A stretch of 64,000 nt of DNA, taken from NCBI RefSeq assembly GCF_000009905.1, contig NC_006177.1, positions 2,604,001 to 2,668,000 on the forward strand. Direction: 5' to 3'. This document shows positions 26,036 through 34,534 of the stretch, one piece after another. This DNA comes from Symbiobacterium thermophilum IAM 14863. GTDB taxonomy: Bacteria > Bacillota > Sulfobacillia > Symbiobacteriales > Symbiobacteriaceae. The notes under the pieces were generated by a model. It did not search any database. It was not told where the DNA came from and was given only the letters and a program-made list of their open reading frames with translations. A program made the translations under genes and the position numbers. Within the stretch, counting starts at the first letter, position 1, and each line of letters starts with the position of its first letter.

Positions 26036-26962
26036 CTACGCCCTGGCCGGCCTGGCGCCGGCAGGCCCGGGGTGGCCGCCTTCCCGGCTTTGCTCCCACA
26101 CGAACCAGAGCGCGGCCGCGACGGTGATGGAGGAGTATGTGCCGGCGAGGATGCCGACGAACAGCGTGGAGGCCAGGTCCAGAACCGTCGACCCGCCCAG
26201 GAAGATCATCGCCAGCAGCATGAGCTGCACCGATACGCCGGTGTAGATGGACCGGGTGATGACCTCCTGAATCGACCGGGTCGCCATCTCCTCCAGCGAC
26301 TCGCCCTTCTGCCGGCTGTGCAGGTTCTCCCGCAGCCGGTCCAGGACCACCACGGTGTCGTTCATCGAATAGCCCAGCACCGTGAGGATGGCCGCCACGA
26401 AGTTGGAGCTGATCTCCACCTGGAACAGCGCCAGCACGCCCATGGTGAGGAGCACGTCGTGCAGCAGGGCGACGACCGCTGCGACCCCCATGCGGAACTG
26501 GAACCGGATGGAGATGTAGATCACCTGCAGCACCGCGGCGATGCCCACGGCCAGCAGGGCCTTGTTCGTCAGCTCGGAGGAGACCGTCCCCGAGACCGCG
26601 TCCTCGCCGATGACGGTGTACGCCCCCAGGTGCAGGAGGCTGCCGTAGAGCCTGTCCTTGTCCTCGGCGCTCAGTTCGGGCGTGCGCACGAGGAACTCGG
26701 TGGCCTCGGGGCTCGCCGCCCCCTTGGGCTCCACCTGCTGGATCTGCGCGTCGATGCCGAGCGCGCTGTCGATCACGGTGCGCACCTGCTCGATCGTGAC
26801 CGTGCGCTCAAACTGCAGGTCCAGCAGCAGGCCGCCCGTGAAGTCGATGCCCAGGTTCAGCCCCCGGAAGAGCAGCGCGCCGGCGGCCAGCAGCACGGTC
26901 ACCAGGGTGAAGATGAGGTAGTGGCGGGCATAGCGCATGTAGCGGATGCGGGTAAGGCCCAT
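26036..26962 (-). CDS. secF: Protein translocase subunit SecF
   Basis: 308 residues. The N-terminal membrane helix (about 13-33) leads to LNLGIDFTGGLLLDLQF, the conserved SecF D1 motif. The C-terminal part has five hydrophobic segments with the family hallmark GYSMNDTVVVLDRLREN (about 193-210). SecF works with SecD and SecYEG, using the proton-motive force to drive late stages of export. It begins immediately after the secD stop (TAGATG), so it is co-translated with SecD. Confidence 0.96.
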   Translation of the reverse strand: MGLTRIRYMRYARHYLIFTLVTVLLAAGALLFRGLNLGIDFTGGLLLDLQFERTVTIEQVRTVIDSALGIDAQIQQVEPKGAASPEATEFLVRTPELSAEDKDRLYGSLLHLGAYTVIGEDAVSGTVSSELTNKALLAVGIAAVLQVIYISIRFQFRMGVAAVVALLHDVLLTMGVLALFQVEISSNFVAAILTVLGYSMNDTVVVLDRLRENLHSRQKGESLEEMATRSIQEVITRSIYTGVSVQLMLLAMIFLGGSTVLDLASTLFVGILAGTYSSITVAAALWFVWEQSREGGHPGPAGARPARA

Positions 26963-28213
26963 CTAGTTGGCCACCTCCTTCACGCCGAACAGCGTCCGCT
27001 TGTTGAACCAGCCGGTGTCCACCGCGAGCTTGACCAGCCAGCGGGTGAAGGTGATGGCCGTGAAGATGGAGAGCACGGTGCCGACGAAGAGCGTGACCGC
27101 GAAGCCCCGCACCGGGCCGGTGCCCAGGTACCAGAGGATCGCCGCCGCGATGGCCGTGGTGATCTGGGAGTCCAGCACCGTGACGTACGCCCGGTGGAAG
27201 CCGGCGTCGATGCCGGAGCGCAGCCCCTTGCCCTTGCGCAGCTCCTCCTTGATGCGCTCGAAGATGATGACGTTGCCGTCCACCGCCATGGCAATGCCCA
27301 GCAGGAGGCCGGCGATGCCCGGGAGGGTGAACACGGCGTCGATGGCCAGCAGGACGACCATGTTCAGGATCGCGTAGACCCCCAGGGCGATGTCGGCCAG
27401 CAGGCCCGGGATGCGGTAGAGCAGGATCATGAACAGCAGCACGCCGACGATGCCGATCCAGCCCGCCCGGAGCGACTTGGCGACCGAGTCCGCGCCCAGG
27501 GTGGCGCTGACCATGCGGGCCTCCACCTCCACCAGCTTGACGGGCAGCGCGCCGCCGTTGATCAGGTTGGCCAGCGTGCCGGCCTCCTCCACGGTGAAGT
27601 TGCCGGTGATGGTGGCCTCGCCGCCCGGGATGGGCTCCTGGACCATCGGCGCCGAGATGATCTCATCGTCCAGCAGGATGAAGATCGGCTTCCCCACGTA
27701 CTTGCGGGTGGCCTCGTAGAACTTGTCCGGCCCCTCGCCCTTCAGCTTCAGGGTCACGATGAAGCCGCTGCCCGACGGGTTCTGGGCCACGCCCGCCTTC
27801 TCCACGTCGTTGCCCGTCAGCACCTCGTTCCCTTCGGGGTCGATGAACTTCAGCACCGCGGTCTTGCCGATGACCTCCCGCGCCTGGTCGATGTCCGTCG
27901 CACCCGCGATCTCGACGATGATCCGGTTCTGGCCGTCCACCTGCACGATCGGCTCGGAGACGCCCAGGGCGTTGATCCGGTTTTCGATGACCTGCCGGGC
28001 CGCCTGGATCGTGTCCGGCGTCACCGGGCCCAGCTCAGATTCCACGCCCTCCAGCACGATGTGCGCGCCGCCCTGCAGGTCCAAGCCGAGCTTCATGTGC
28101 TGCAGGATCCTGGCCGAGCCGGTCTGCGGGTGCGGCGTCAGGTAGAACCCGATGACGCCGCCGACCACCACCAGAATCAGGGCCAGAACCAGCGCGTTCC
28201 AGCCGCCTCTCAT
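26963..28213 (-). CDS. secD: Protein translocase subunit SecD
   Basis: 416 residues. A membrane helix at about 7-24 is followed by KLGLDLQGGAHIVLE, then the P1 periplasmic-type domain (about 40-240) and six C-terminal membrane segments containing LAIDAVFTLPGIAGLLLGIAMAVDGNVIIFERIKEE. It partners SecF in preprotein translocation across the inner membrane. The ATG follows AGGAGG. Transcription probably starts at a strong promoter about 120 nt upstream, with a hairpin in the leader. Confidence 0.96.
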   Translation of the reverse strand: MRGGWNALVLALILVVVGGVIGFYLTPHPQTGSARILQHMKLGLDLQGGAHIVLEGVESELGPVTPDTIQAARQVIENRINALGVSEPIVQVDGQNRIIVEIAGATDIDQAREVIGKTAVLKFIDPEGNEVLTGNDVEKAGVAQNPSGSGFIVTLKLKGEGPDKFYEATRKYVGKPIFILLDDEIISAPMVQEPIPGGEATITGNFTVEEAGTLANLINGGALPVKLVEVEARMVSATLGADSVAKSLRAGWIGIVGVLLFMILLYRIPGLLADIALGVYAILNMVVLLAIDAVFTLPGIAGLLLGIAMAVDGNVIIFERIKEELRKGKGLRSGIDAGFHRAYVTVLDSQITTAIAAAILWYLGTGPVRGFAVTLFVGTVLSIFTAITFTRWLVKLAVDTGWFNKRTLFGVKEVAN

Positions 28214-28261
28214 GGCCTGTCCTCCTTAACGTTGGAATACAAGTGCGTCGCAAAGCAAAAT

Positions 28262-28276
28262 GGAGGCTTCGCCTCC
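28262..28276 (-). promoter_or_regulatory. Hairpin in the secDF leader
   Basis: GGAGGC-GAA-GCCTCC on the minus strand, a 6-bp stem with a triloop followed by ATTTTGCTTT, between the secDF promoter and the secD ribosome site. It may attenuate transcription or stabilise the mRNA 5' end. Confidence 0.4.
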
Positions 28277-28331
28277 GCCCGCCCTCAGCAATATCCCCCT
28301 ATTTCAACCGTTCCTGCCCGCGACCTCTTCC

Positions 28332-28360
28332 ATTTTACGGCGGGCCCTATGGTGAGTCAA
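28332..28360 (-). promoter_or_regulatory. Promoter of secDF
   Basis: TTGACT (28355-28360), a 17-bp spacer and TAAAAT (28332-28337) on the minus strand, just past the stop of the HD gene. Confidence 0.8.
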
Positions 28361-28372
28361 AGAAAATCACCA

Positions 28373-29038
28373 CTACAGCAGCCGGTTTTCGTTCATCACC
28401 AGCTGGAACTGGCAGCCCAGATGGGCCGCCGCCCGCCGGCACATGATCATGCGGCTGAGGAAAATCTCGAAGTACTCCATGATCGCGATGATCGAGGTGT
28501 CGACCGTGAGGCTGAGCCGGATCACCTTTTCGGCCGGAAAGGCGTGCAGCTCGCTGTGGGTGACCGCGCAGTTGACCCGGTCGTGGATGTCGAAGGTGGC
28601 CACGTCCCGGTTGTAGACCCGGGTGCGATGCACATCGGACTTGTCGGCCAGGATCAGCGCGGCAGAGACGTCGTGTACCGGGTTGCCGATCTCCTCCTCG
28701 TGGTTGCCGATGGCCGACATGATGATGGCGATCTCCTCGGGCGCCATCCCCATCCGGCTCAGGATGTGATGAGCCAGCAGGGCGCTGGTCTGCCCGTGGC
28801 CCTGCCTGTTGACGATGTTGCCGATGTCGTGGAGCAGGGCGGCGATGCCCGCCAGCTCCCGCAGGCGCGGCGGCCGGTCCAGCTCCGCCATGAGCCCCAT
28901 CGCCCGGTCGGCGACCAGCCCCACGTGCCGCAGCCCGTGCTCGGTGAAGCCGATGGCCGCCAGCATCTCGTTGGCCTTCACGATGTAGGCGCGCACCTCC
29001 GGATCCTGCCGCACCTGTTCGAAGGTCACCTTGCCCAA
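28373..29038 (-). CDS. HD domain phosphohydrolase
   Basis: 221 residues from a TTG 7 nt after GGGAGG; a GTG three codons later is also possible. The HD signature is spread over His44-region (EHGLRHVG), LLHDIGN (about 69-75), HHILSRMGM and GNHEEEIGNP, with further Asp residues in ADKSDVHR. This arrangement coordinates divalent metals for cleavage of nucleotide or phosphate esters. The exact substrate is unknown. It lies 92 nt after lepB and just before secDF on the same strand, within a secretion-related neighbourhood. Confidence 0.82.
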   Translation of the reverse strand: MGKVTFEQVRQDPEVRAYIVKANEMLAAIGFTEHGLRHVGLVADRAMGLMAELDRPPRLRELAGIAALLHDIGNIVNRQGHGQTSALLAHHILSRMGMAPEEIAIIMSAIGNHEEEIGNPVHDVSAALILADKSDVHRTRVYNRDVATFDIHDRVNCAVTHSELHAFPAEKVIRLSLTVDTSIIAIMEYFEIFLSRMIMCRRAAAHLGCQFQLVMNENRLL

Positions 29039-29130
29039 TCCAGGTCCTCCCGTCACGTCCGCAACTTGCCGGCTGCCGCGCTGTCGCCGGCGAAACACCC
29101 GGCCGCCTGGGCCCCATGGGCCCGGCGGGT

Positions 29131-29703
29131 CTAGCGGTACGTCCGCGCCGCCGCCAGCGGTCCGTGATCCCCGATCCGCACCGGCGGCCACACCAGCGCG
29201 GCCGCCCGGCCCTCCACCCGCGCCACCGGGATCGGCCCCAGAAGGCGCGAGTCCAGCGAGGCGCCCCGGTTGTCGCCCATCACCCACACGTACCCCTCCG
29301 GCACCGTCAGCGGTCCCGCCCGGTAGGTGCCCGGGCTGCCGGGGTGGACGTAGGGTTCGTCGAGGAGCCGGCCGTTCACCCACACGGCGTCGCCCTCTAC
29401 CGCCACCTCGTCCCCGGCGACGGCGATGACCCGCTTCACCAGGTGGCGGTGGGGATTGGCGGGATCCGCGATCACGACCACCTCGCCGGGCGCCGGCTCC
29501 CGGAGCCGGTAGACCAGCTTGTTCACCAGGAGCCGGTCGCCGTGGGCCAGGGTCGGCAGCATCGATTCGCCTTCCACCCGGAAGACCTGCACCCCGAAGG
29601 TGCGCACCACCAGCGCGACCACCAGGGCCAGCGCGGCGGTCTCCAGAATCTCCCGCACCAGCCCCCTGCGGGCCGGCGCCGGGCCCTCCTGCGGAGGCGC
29701 CAT
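29131..29703 (-). CDS. lepB: Signal peptidase I
   Basis: 190 residues, usual for Gram-positive type I signal peptidases. One N-terminal membrane helix (about 18-38) precedes the catalytic Ser47 (VEGESMLPTL) and Lys90 (HRHLVKRVIAV). The conserved GDNRGASLDSR box (about 151-161) is present. It removes signal peptides at the outer face of the membrane. The ATG overlaps the stop of the upstream P-loop gene (TGATG). Confidence 0.95.
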   Translation of the reverse strand: MAPPQEGPAPARRGLVREILETAALALVVALVVRTFGVQVFRVEGESMLPTLAHGDRLLVNKLVYRLREPAPGEVVVIADPANPHRHLVKRVIAVAGDEVAVEGDAVWVNGRLLDEPYVHPGSPGTYRAGPLTVPEGYVWVMGDNRGASLDSRLLGPIPVARVEGRAAALVWPPVRIGDHGPLAAARTYR

Positions 29704-30080
29704 CACGTTCGCTCCTTCTCCTTCCACGTTTCGATAAACGCCAGCACCCGCTGGCGCACGTCCTCGATGCTCAGGTCGTCGGTGGGCAGGTACAGGTCGC
29801 ATTCCGCCCGGGCGTAAGCCAGCCGCCTGCGCTGCTCCTCCAGCCGCTCAGGCCCGTAGCGGATCTCAGGCCGCCGGCGGCGGGCGGTCTCCCAGCGGGC
29901 ATCCAGCATCACCAGGATGTTCGCGTCCGGATGCAGGTGCTTCCAGAGCCGCCGCACCACCGAGTGCTCCTGGGGGACGCTGTACGCCCGGATTCCCGCC
30001 GCGTTCAGGCCCGCTGCCAGCGTAGTCTTCCCTGCCGCGCACACGCCCACGATCGCGACGACGGGTTCACGCAAGCGCAT
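29703..30080 (-). CDS. Small P-loop NTPase/nucleotide kinase-like protein
   Basis: 125 residues with a Walker A motif GVCAAGKTT (about 12-20) following a hydrophobic strand (VVAIVGV). An Asp in VMLDARWE and Arg-rich stretches resemble the lid of small kinases. Size and shape fit a minimal nucleoside/nucleotide kinase, but no substrate motif was recognised. It is overlapped by lepB and lies 16 nt after the phosphatase gene, so it belongs to a long transcript that starts in the carbohydrate operon. Confidence 0.7.
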   Translation of the reverse strand: MRLREPVVAIVGVCAAGKTTLAAGLNAAGIRAYSVPQEHSVVRRLWKHLHPDANILVMLDARWETARRRRPEIRYGPERLEEQRRRLAYARAECDLYLPTDDLSIEDVRQRVLAFIETWKEKERT

Positions 30081-30096
30081 CCCTCCCCGATCGGCT

Positions 30097-30801
30097 TCAC
30101 CACTCCATGGTGACGCTCATCCGGCGGATGCGGTCCTCCCCTCCCGCGGTCACCCCCACGGCCAGCACCGCCATGTCGTCGGCGGGGCGCTGCTCATCCA
30201 GGCGCATCGCCTCGGCCAGGACCCGGTCGGCCAGGGCCTGCATCGACGCCGGATCGGCCTCCCGCACGATCGCCTCCAGCGCCTCCACCGGCCACTGCCG
30301 CCCGTGCCACCGGCCGGCCGCGTATACGCCGTCGGTCATGGCCAGGGCGACCAGCCCCGGCTCCAGCGGAATCTCGGCGATGACCGGGCGCAGCGTCTCC
30401 CGCATGCCGATGGGCTCCACCGGCTCGTCCAGCCGCAGGACCGAGCCGTCCCCCCGCCGGACCAGCACCGGCACGTGGGTGTTCCGGGTGACCACCAGGG
30501 TGCCGGTCCGGGCGTCCACGGAGAGCAGCACCAGTTCGGTGGAGACCTTGCCGTCCCGCACCGCGTACAGGTAGTCGTGCACTCCCCGGGCCACCGCGCC
30601 GTCCCGCACGCCGTCGGCCACCAGCTGCATCGCCTTCGCCACGACCAGCTGGCTCAGCCGCTTCGCCGAGCGGCCGTGCCGCTGCCCGTCCGCCAGAATG
30701 GCGGTGAGGCCGCCGCGGGGACGCTCCAACAGTTCTACAGAATCCCCACTTTCCACCAATCCAAACTTCGGCACCTTGGCGACCGCCATCGTCACCTGCA
30801 C
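30097..30801 (-). CDS. SpoIIE-like PP2C protein phosphatase
   Basis: 234 residues. The PP2C-type metal-binding residues are seen in AILADGQRHG (about 34-43), AMTDGVYA (about 153-160) and ADDMAVLAV (about 210-218). This is a lone catalytic domain without sensor, as in RsbX/SpoIIE-type phosphatases that dephosphorylate anti-anti-sigma or similar proteins. The GTG start lies inside the end of the PTS gene (GTGCAGGTGA, 10-nt overlap), implying translational coupling. No kinase or STAS partner is adjacent. The substrate is unknown. Confidence 0.82.
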   Translation of the reverse strand: MQVTMAVAKVPKFGLVESGDSVELLERPRGGLTAILADGQRHGRSAKRLSQLVVAKAMQLVADGVRDGAVARGVHDYLYAVRDGKVSTELVLLSVDARTGTLVVTRNTHVPVLVRRGDGSVLRLDEPVEPIGMRETLRPVIAEIPLEPGLVALAMTDGVYAAGRWHGRQWPVEALEAIVREADPASMQALADRVLAEAMRLDEQRPADDMAVLAVGVTAGGEDRIRRMSVTMEW

Positions 30802-32270
30802 GGCTCCTGCCTCCCCGCGGTCTGCCCGGCTCCGCCCTGCCCCGCCGCCTCCGCCAGTTCGGCCTGCAGGGCCTGCTCGATGTCGCCGGCCCGGGCGCCC
30901 ATCACCACCTGGACGGAGGACCCGGACCGCACCACCCCGGCCGCGCCGAAGGCGCGCAGCGCGGCGTCATCCACCGCTGCGGGATCGTTGACCTCCAGCC
31001 GCAGCCGGGTCATGCAGGCGGTGAGGCTGCGCACGTTGGCCGGCCCGCCCAGGGCATCCAGAATGGCGGCCGCCGAAGGCCCAGCGGCCCCGGCCGGACG
31101 CGCCGCCTCTGACGGCTCCCCTGCGGCCGCCCGGGCGTCCGAACCCCCGGCGCCCGCCACGGGGACGGCGTCGGTCTGTCCCAGCACCGGCGGCCGCCGC
31201 CACCGGATGATCAGACGGAAGGTGACGTAGTAGAGCGCCGTCCAGGCCGCCCCCAGGGGCAGGAGCAGCCAGCCGTTCTGCTGCCGGTGCCAGTTGACGA
31301 CCGCCAGGGGCAGGGCGTACCCCCCCAGGTGGATGTCCAGCACGTACCCCAGCAGAGAGGCCGCGGCCGAAAAGAGCACGTGGATCCCGAACAGGAGCGG
31401 GGAGGCGAAGATGAAGGCGAACTCGATCGGCTCCGTGATGCCCAGCACCATGGCCGTGAGCACGCCGGTGAGCATCATCCCGCTCACCCGGCGGCGCTGC
31501 TCGGGCCGGGCCTCGTGCACCATCGCCAGGGCGGCGCCCAGCGGCCCGAAGGCCAGGGTGAGGAAGAACCCGGAGAGCAGCCGCCCCGCGCTGGGATCGC
31601 CGTGCAGGAAACGGATGTACTCGCCCATCACCACCTGGCCTGTGGCCGGGTCGGTCCACGCGCCCATCTGGTAGTCCATGAGCTGCATCAGGAGGTGGTG
31701 CAGGCCGGTGGGGATGAGCATCCGGATGATGCCGCCGTAGACGAACGCCCCGGCGCCGCCGGCGGCGTAGATCCACTCGCCCAGCAGGACGACGGCCCGG
31801 TGGAAGCCCGGCCACACGAGGCCGAACCCCCAGCCCAGGACCACCCCGGCCAGGGCCGCCAGGATCGGCCCCAGCCGCCGGCCCGAAAAGAGCGCGAGGA
31901 ACTCGGGCAACCTGACCTTCGCCGCGTACCGGTACAGCCAGACGGCGGCGGCGCCGACCGCCACCCCGCCCAGGGCCCCGAAGTTCACCGCCGGATCGCC
32001 GGCCACGCCCTCCGCCACGGCCATCATCGTCAGGTACCCGGCGGCGGCGGAGAGCACCGCCATACCCTCGGCCTGGGCGAAGCCCACGGCGATGCCCATC
32101 GCGAAGAACAGCGGCAGCCACACCCGCAGCAGCTCCAGCCCCGCCGACTCCAGCGGGCCGATCCCCAGGACGGTTCCCAGGGCCACCAGCACCGCCGGGA
32201 GCGGCACGAAGGTCAGGGGAACCATCAGGCTGGCCGAGGCCCGCTGGAAGAACGCCGCCTTCTCTCGCAC
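30792..32270 (-). CDS. PTS transporter IICB, glucose/GlcNAc type
   Basis: 492 residues from GTG with GAGGGGG 8 nt upstream. Residues 1-360 form the membrane EIIC domain (about ten hydrophobic segments; EYIRFLHGDPSAGR and GITEPIEFAFIF are typical). After a Pro/Ala linker the EIIB domain (about 400-470) has the phosphoryl-accepting Cys419 in LTACMTRLRLEV. It imports and phosphorylates a sugar, needing HPr and an EIIA; no EIIA is in the window. With GH4 and ChbG-like genes upstream, a beta-linked disaccharide or amino sugar such as chitobiose is a reasonable guess only. The frame stays open far upstream across other genes, but that is a GC artefact. Confidence 0.88.
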   Translation of the reverse strand: MREKAAFFQRASASLMVPLTFVPLPAVLVALGTVLGIGPLESAGLELLRVWLPLFFAMGIAVGFAQAEGMAVLSAAAGYLTMMAVAEGVAGDPAVNFGALGGVAVGAAAVWLYRYAAKVRLPEFLALFSGRRLGPILAALAGVVLGWGFGLVWPGFHRAVVLLGEWIYAAGGAGAFVYGGIIRMLIPTGLHHLLMQLMDYQMGAWTDPATGQVVMGEYIRFLHGDPSAGRLLSGFFLTLAFGPLGAALAMVHEARPEQRRRVSGMMLTGVLTAMVLGITEPIEFAFIFASPLLFGIHVLFSAAASLLGYVLDIHLGGYALPLAVVNWHRQQNGWLLLPLGAAWTALYYVTFRLIIRWRRPPVLGQTDAVPVAGAGGSDARAAAGEPSEAARPAGAAGPSAAAILDALGGPANVRSLTACMTRLRLEVNDPAAVDDAALRAFGAAGVVRSGSSVQVVMGARAGDIEQALQAELAEAAGQGGAGQTAGRQEPCR

Positions 32271-32275
32271 GACAC

Positions 32276-33106
32276 TTACCCCCTCGCTGCGTCGGTCAGG
32301 TCGCCGAAGTGCATCAGCCGGATCCCACGCGCCTGCACCCGCTCCCGGGCGGCGGGGGAGGTCAGCGCGGCCAGCTCCACCTCCCGCTGTTCCTGCAGGG
32401 AGCTCAGGGACCGCAGCAGGTCGTCCACCTCGCCCGGATGCGTCACCAGCTCGGTGACCCCGTCCCCGACCCGGTCCAGCCGGGTGAGCAGCCCGGGCAG
32501 GTCGAAGTCGCCCGCCAGCGCGCGGTCCGGCGCGGCCAGGCCGCTTGCCCGGATCAGCGCGGTGGTGCGGCGCAGGGCGACGCCCAGCAGGGGGCCGGCC
32601 GGGCTCCACGGGGGAAAGGTCCCCTCCGGGAAGACGCCGGGCGGAAGGACCCGCACCGCCGGCACCCCGTACCGCCGGGCGACCCGGATCATGGCCCGGC
32701 AGAGCGGCGGGTAGGCCTGCAGGTACCGGTGGGTGTCCAGGTGGGTCGGCGGCCGGCCCATCAGCGCGACAAAACGCTCCACCTGCGCTGACCACTCCCG
32801 CTCCGCCTCGGCGGGCCGCATCCTGGCCAGAAGCCGGACGAGGCTGCGGCCGAACCGGCCGTCCGGCCCCACGAGGCTGGGAACCTCCGCGGGCGGCAGC
32901 ACCGGTGCACCGGTGGTCAGGTTCAGGTGGAGCCCCACGCCCAGGCGGGGGGCGCGGCGCAACAGGCCGGCCATCTCGGCCGCCCAGGGGAAGTTGACCA
33001 TGAACGTCGTGGAGGTGACGATGCCCTCCCAGTGAGCCCGCAGGATGCCCCGGCTGACGCCCGGGCTGAGGCCGAAGTCGTCCGCGTTGACGATCAGTCC
33101 CCGCAT
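32276..33106 (-). CDS. ChbG/YdjC-like carbohydrate deacetylase
   Basis: 276 residues. The N-terminus MRGLIVNADDFGLSPGVSRGI carries the conserved Asp-Asp metal site, and HLDTHRYLQAYP (about 122-133) and LVTHPGEVDD (about 223-232) supply the His ligands and catalytic groups. ChbG removes acetyl groups from N-acetylated chito-oligosaccharides before GH4 cleavage. The context, between a GH4 gene 9 nt upstream and a PTS gene 5 nt downstream, supports that role. ATG at 33106 has a usable ribosome site. Confidence 0.9.
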   Translation of the reverse strand: MRGLIVNADDFGLSPGVSRGILRAHWEGIVTSTTFMVNFPWAAEMAGLLRRAPRLGVGLHLNLTTGAPVLPPAEVPSLVGPDGRFGRSLVRLLARMRPAEAEREWSAQVERFVALMGRPPTHLDTHRYLQAYPPLCRAMIRVARRYGVPAVRVLPPGVFPEGTFPPWSPAGPLLGVALRRTTALIRASGLAAPDRALAGDFDLPGLLTRLDRVGDGVTELVTHPGEVDDLLRSLSSLQEQREVELAALTSPAARERVQARGIRLMHFGDLTDAARG

Positions 33107-33115
33107 GGCCGGCCC

Positions 33116-34402
33116 TCAGGCGAACTGCGGCAGGTACTTGCGGTGCGCGGCCAGCAGCTCGTCCACGACCTTCTCGGCGAGGGGCCGCGGCGCCCCCAGC
33201 GGGTTGAGCTCGGCGGCCTCCACGGCCAGGCTCCGGTCGCCCTCCATCGCAGCCCGCACGTTGAGCGTCTCCGAGGCCTTGATGCGGGCGATGAGCTCGG
33301 CCTCCTTCCGGGGCAGCGCCGGCTGGGGGATCGGCGTCCAGCCGCTGCCGTCGACGATCGCCGAGAACTGGGCTGCCTCCTCCGGCGGAAGGTGGCGCAC
33401 GGCGCCGGCCCCGCGCTGCTGGATGACGAAGCGCGTGGGCCGGTTCGCCGCCATGGCGGCGATCACCTGCGAGGCCAGGTCCGAGTGGGCCGGGTGACCC
33501 CGGTGCTCCTTCAGCACCGGCTGCTCCTGCCCGGCCACGTCCGCGTAGTGGCGGTACAGCTGCTGCACCCGCTCGATCAGGAACTCGGCCCGGGTCCGCT
33601 CGGCCCGCAGCAGCTTCTTGAGGATCTGGTCCTTGTAGTAGTAGTACCGGAGATAGGGGTCGGGCACCATCCCGTGCTGGCGGAAGAGCCGCACCGTACC
33701 CGTCTGCTCGCCCAGCGGCAGCAGCGACGCCACCGGGCCCAGCGCGGCGGCCCAGCGGCGCAGCCGCGCCGTCACGTCCTCGCCGTCCAGCAGCACCCGG
33801 CTGACCCAGCCGCCGTGGTTGATACCGGCATAATCCAGGGCAATGCGGCGGTAGTCCACCCGCAGCAGCCGGCCGATGGCCCACTGCAGGCCCGTGGGCA
33901 TGTCGCAGAGGCCGATGAACCGGGCGTCGGGAAAGCGGCGGATCACCGCCTCGGTGACCATGCCGGCAGGGTTGGCGTAGTTGATGATCCACGCCTCCGG
34001 GGCGAGCCGCTGCACCTCCTCCACGATCTCCAGCATCACCGGGATCGTGCGCCAGGCGAAGGCGAACCCGCCCAGGCCCAGGGTCTCCTGGCCGATCAGC
34101 CCGTGCTTCAGGGGGATCTTCTCGTCCAGGGCCCGGTGCTGCAGCCCGCCGACCCGGGGCTGCGTGAGGATGAACCGGGAGCCGGTGATGGCCTCCGCCC
34201 GGTCCAGCGTGGCCGTGACGCGCAGGTCGGCCCCCGCCGCCCGCACCAGCGCCCGTGCCAGCCGCTCGATCACCCGCAGGTTCGCGCCGTCGATGTCGTG
34301 CAGGCACAGCTCGCCCCCGGCATACAGGGCGTGATCCTGGAGAAGGCCGAGGATGATGTCCGGCGTGTATGCGCTTGCGCCGCCGATGATCGTCAGTTTC
34401 AT
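33116..34402 (-). CDS. GH4 family 6-phospho-glycosidase
   Basis: 428 residues. The Rossmann start MKLTIIGGASAYTPDIILGL binds NAD; INYANPAGMVTEA, Cys166 (GLCDMP) and His196 (GINHGGW) are the family's metal and redox residues. GH4 enzymes use NAD and Mn to cleave 6-phosphorylated glycosides by elimination. The N-P-A-G and CDMP patterns are closest to 6-phospho-beta-glucosidases, though alpha types cannot be excluded. It is first in an operon with the ChbG-like and PTS genes. ATG at 34402 has GGAAGG. Confidence 0.92.
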   Translation of the reverse strand: MKLTIIGGASAYTPDIILGLLQDHALYAGGELCLHDIDGANLRVIERLARALVRAAGADLRVTATLDRAEAITGSRFILTQPRVGGLQHRALDEKIPLKHGLIGQETLGLGGFAFAWRTIPVMLEIVEEVQRLAPEAWIINYANPAGMVTEAVIRRFPDARFIGLCDMPTGLQWAIGRLLRVDYRRIALDYAGINHGGWVSRVLLDGEDVTARLRRWAAALGPVASLLPLGEQTGTVRLFRQHGMVPDPYLRYYYYKDQILKKLLRAERTRAEFLIERVQQLYRHYADVAGQEQPVLKEHRGHPAHSDLASQVIAAMAANRPTRFVIQQRGAGAVRHLPPEEAAQFSAIVDGSGWTPIPQPALPRKEAELIARIKASETLNVRAAMEGDRSLAVEAAELNPLGAPRPLAEKVVDELLAAHRKYLPQFA

Positions 34403-34490
34403 GCGGTCACCTTCCCTCGCTTGCGGGGTGGCATGCCAACCCTTTCCTGATACTTCGCCCGCACCGGCCAAAGTCCCTGTCAGAGAATCC

Positions 34491-34531
34491 AAAAGAGCGG
34501 GAAGGCCTGCCCTGTGGCACGGCCTTCCCGC
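34491..34531 (-). terminator. Terminator after the lipoprotein gene
   Basis: GCGGGAAGGCC and GGCCTTCCCGC form a perfect 11-bp stem with a 13-nt loop, followed by TCTTTT on the minus strand. It ends the lipoprotein transcript and isolates the GH4 operon. Confidence 0.85.
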
Positions 34532-34534
34532 ACG

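Noticed and set aside
26072-29134. A 1020-codon plus-strand frame across secDF and the HD gene
   Set aside because: Antisense of well-supported genes; contains no recognisable domain.
30792-34307. A single 1171-codon frame covering the PTS, ChbG-like and GH4 genes
   Set aside because: Only the last 492 codons are PTS-like. The upstream part is out of frame with ChbG and GH4, whose own frames carry the catalytic motifs.
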